5,977 nt of DNA from positions 1 to 5,977 of the forward strand of contig CANHGA010000135.1 of NCBI GenBank assembly GCA_947460085.1. The letters run 5' to 3'. This DNA comes from Synechococcaceae cyanobacterium. Lineage in GTDB: Bacteria > Cyanobacteriota > Cyanobacteriia > PCC-6307 > Cyanobiaceae. The notes beneath the pieces were generated by a model, which was not told where the DNA came from, did no database searches, and saw only the letters and a list, made by a program, of their open reading frames with translations. Both the position numbers and the translations under genes were made by a program. Below, piece by piece: positions 5,447 through 5,977 of the stretch (the stretch's first letter is position 1; each line of letters starts with the position of its first letter).

Positions 5447-5977
5447 CTACAAGCTGTGGTTTGGCATATTCCAGCGCAGGATGGTGCGCTGCTCCCGTTC
5501 CTGTCCCAGCACGCTGATGGTGCCGGTAGCCAGGCTGAGTAGGGCCCCGCCTTGGGCACCCAGACCCAGCCAGGTGCCAGCCAGGCTGCGCAGGATGTGG
5601 CCGTGGGCGAAAAGGGCCACTTTCTGGTCCAATGGCTGGTCCCCCTGCCCGGCCATGCCCAGGGCCAGGGCTTCGGCTTGGGCAATCACCCGTTCACAGC
5701 GTTGCTGCACGGCAGGGGCGCTTTCCCCGCCAGGGCAGCCATCGCGCCACAGGCTCCAGTGGGGGGTATGGGCGCGGATCTCGGCGGTGGTGATGCCCTC
5801 ATAGCGGCCGTAATCCCATTCCTGCAGGTCGGGGCAGGGTTGCGCTTGGCTGGCCAAGCCCGCCAGGACGCAGGTGCGTTGGGCCCGTTGCAGGGGGCTC
5901 ACCAGGACCCCCGCAAAACGATGGCCGACCAGCACGGGGGCCAGGGCGCGGGCTTCGGCTTCCCCCTCCTCGATCAG
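5447..5977 (-). CDS. Histidine phosphatase family protein (phosphoglycerate mutase-like), N-terminus missing
   Basis: The minus-strand frame enters from the right edge and ends with TAG at 5449-5447, leaving 176 visible residues. The visible part begins LIEEGEAEARALAP, then VLVSPLQRAQRT with the conserved phosphate-binding Arg, then LQEWDYGRYEG with the acidic residue region, and VALFAHGHILRSLAG with the second catalytic His. This is the classical order of the branch-1 histidine phosphatase fold. The first catalytic motif (RHG) should lie about 20-25 residues upstream, outside the window. A GTG at 5935 could be taken as a start, but family-like sequence (LIEEG...ARALAP) continues upstream of it, so the gene is truncated by the window, not by a mutation. 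Substrates in this family range from phosphosugars to cobalamin and nucleotide intermediates, and none can be assigned here. It lies 3 bp upstream of the Sap/GAP gene and is probably cotranscribed with it. Confidence 0.9.
   Translation of the reverse strand: MIEEGEAEARALAPVLVGHRFAGVLVSPLQRAQRTCVLAGLASQAQPCPDLQEWDYGRYEGITTAEIRAHTPHWSLWRDGCPGGESAPAVQQRCERVIAQAEALALGMAGQGDQPLDQKVALFAHGHILRSLAGTWLGLGAQGGALLSLATGTISVLGQEREQRTILRWNMPNHSL

Noticed and set aside
4403..5804. Two long plus-strand open frames (4403-5404 and 4788-5804) opposite the Sap/GAP and phosphatase genes.
   Set aside because: Their predicted proteins are Gln/Ala- or Ser/Arg-rich without motifs, while the minus strand gives clear membrane helices and phosphatase motifs.

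Overview
This GC-rich window looks like ordinary chromosome from a picocyanobacterium of the Synechococcus/Cyanobium type. That is an inference from protein resemblance: a CrtE-type geranylgeranyl diphosphate synthase, a cyanobacterial/plastid-style divergent PAP2 protein, a stand-alone RecD/Dda-like helicase and a Sap/GAP membrane protein, packed with almost no intergenic space. I saw no copy of the HIP1 octamer GCGATCGC by eye. There are no tRNA or rRNA genes, insertion sequences, CRISPR arrays, prophage genes or restriction genes.

Layout. Positions 1-777 (minus) are the N-terminal 259 codons of a membrane HD-family phosphohydrolase of the 7TM-HD (PgpH/YqfF) type; its catalytic part lies beyond base 1. 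An 80-bp divergent spacer (778-857) carries a short tandem repeat and a small hairpin. Four plus-strand genes follow: folD (858-1766, one-carbon metabolism), crtE (1812-2786, isoprenoid precursor for carotenoids, chlorophyll phytol and related lipids), a divergent PAP2 membrane protein (2783-3271) and an SF1 DNA helicase (3268-4731). The last three are joined by 4-base ATGA and GTGA stop/start overlaps, so they are very probably one translationally coupled unit. On the minus strand, converging on the helicase with only 4 bp between stop codons, are a Sap/GAP-family membrane protein (4736-5443) and, 3 bp upstream of it, a histidine phosphatase (5447-5977) whose N-terminal RHG motif lies beyond the right edge.

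How the genes may work together. CrtE makes GGPP, and the PAP2 protein coupled to it is a reasonable candidate for a membrane phosphatase acting on a prenyl or lipid (di)phosphate; this is guilt by association only. FolD and the helicase are housekeeping functions with no obvious biochemical link to CrtE. The histidine phosphatase and Sap/GAP protein form a second small operon of unknown substrate.

I found no convincing undescribed system. The points most worth a second look are the crtE-PAP2 coupling, the in-frame 24-bp tandem repeat that builds the CrtE N-terminus, the repeat/hairpin in the divergent spacer, and the terminator-less convergent junction. No stretch longer than 300 bases lacks a gene.
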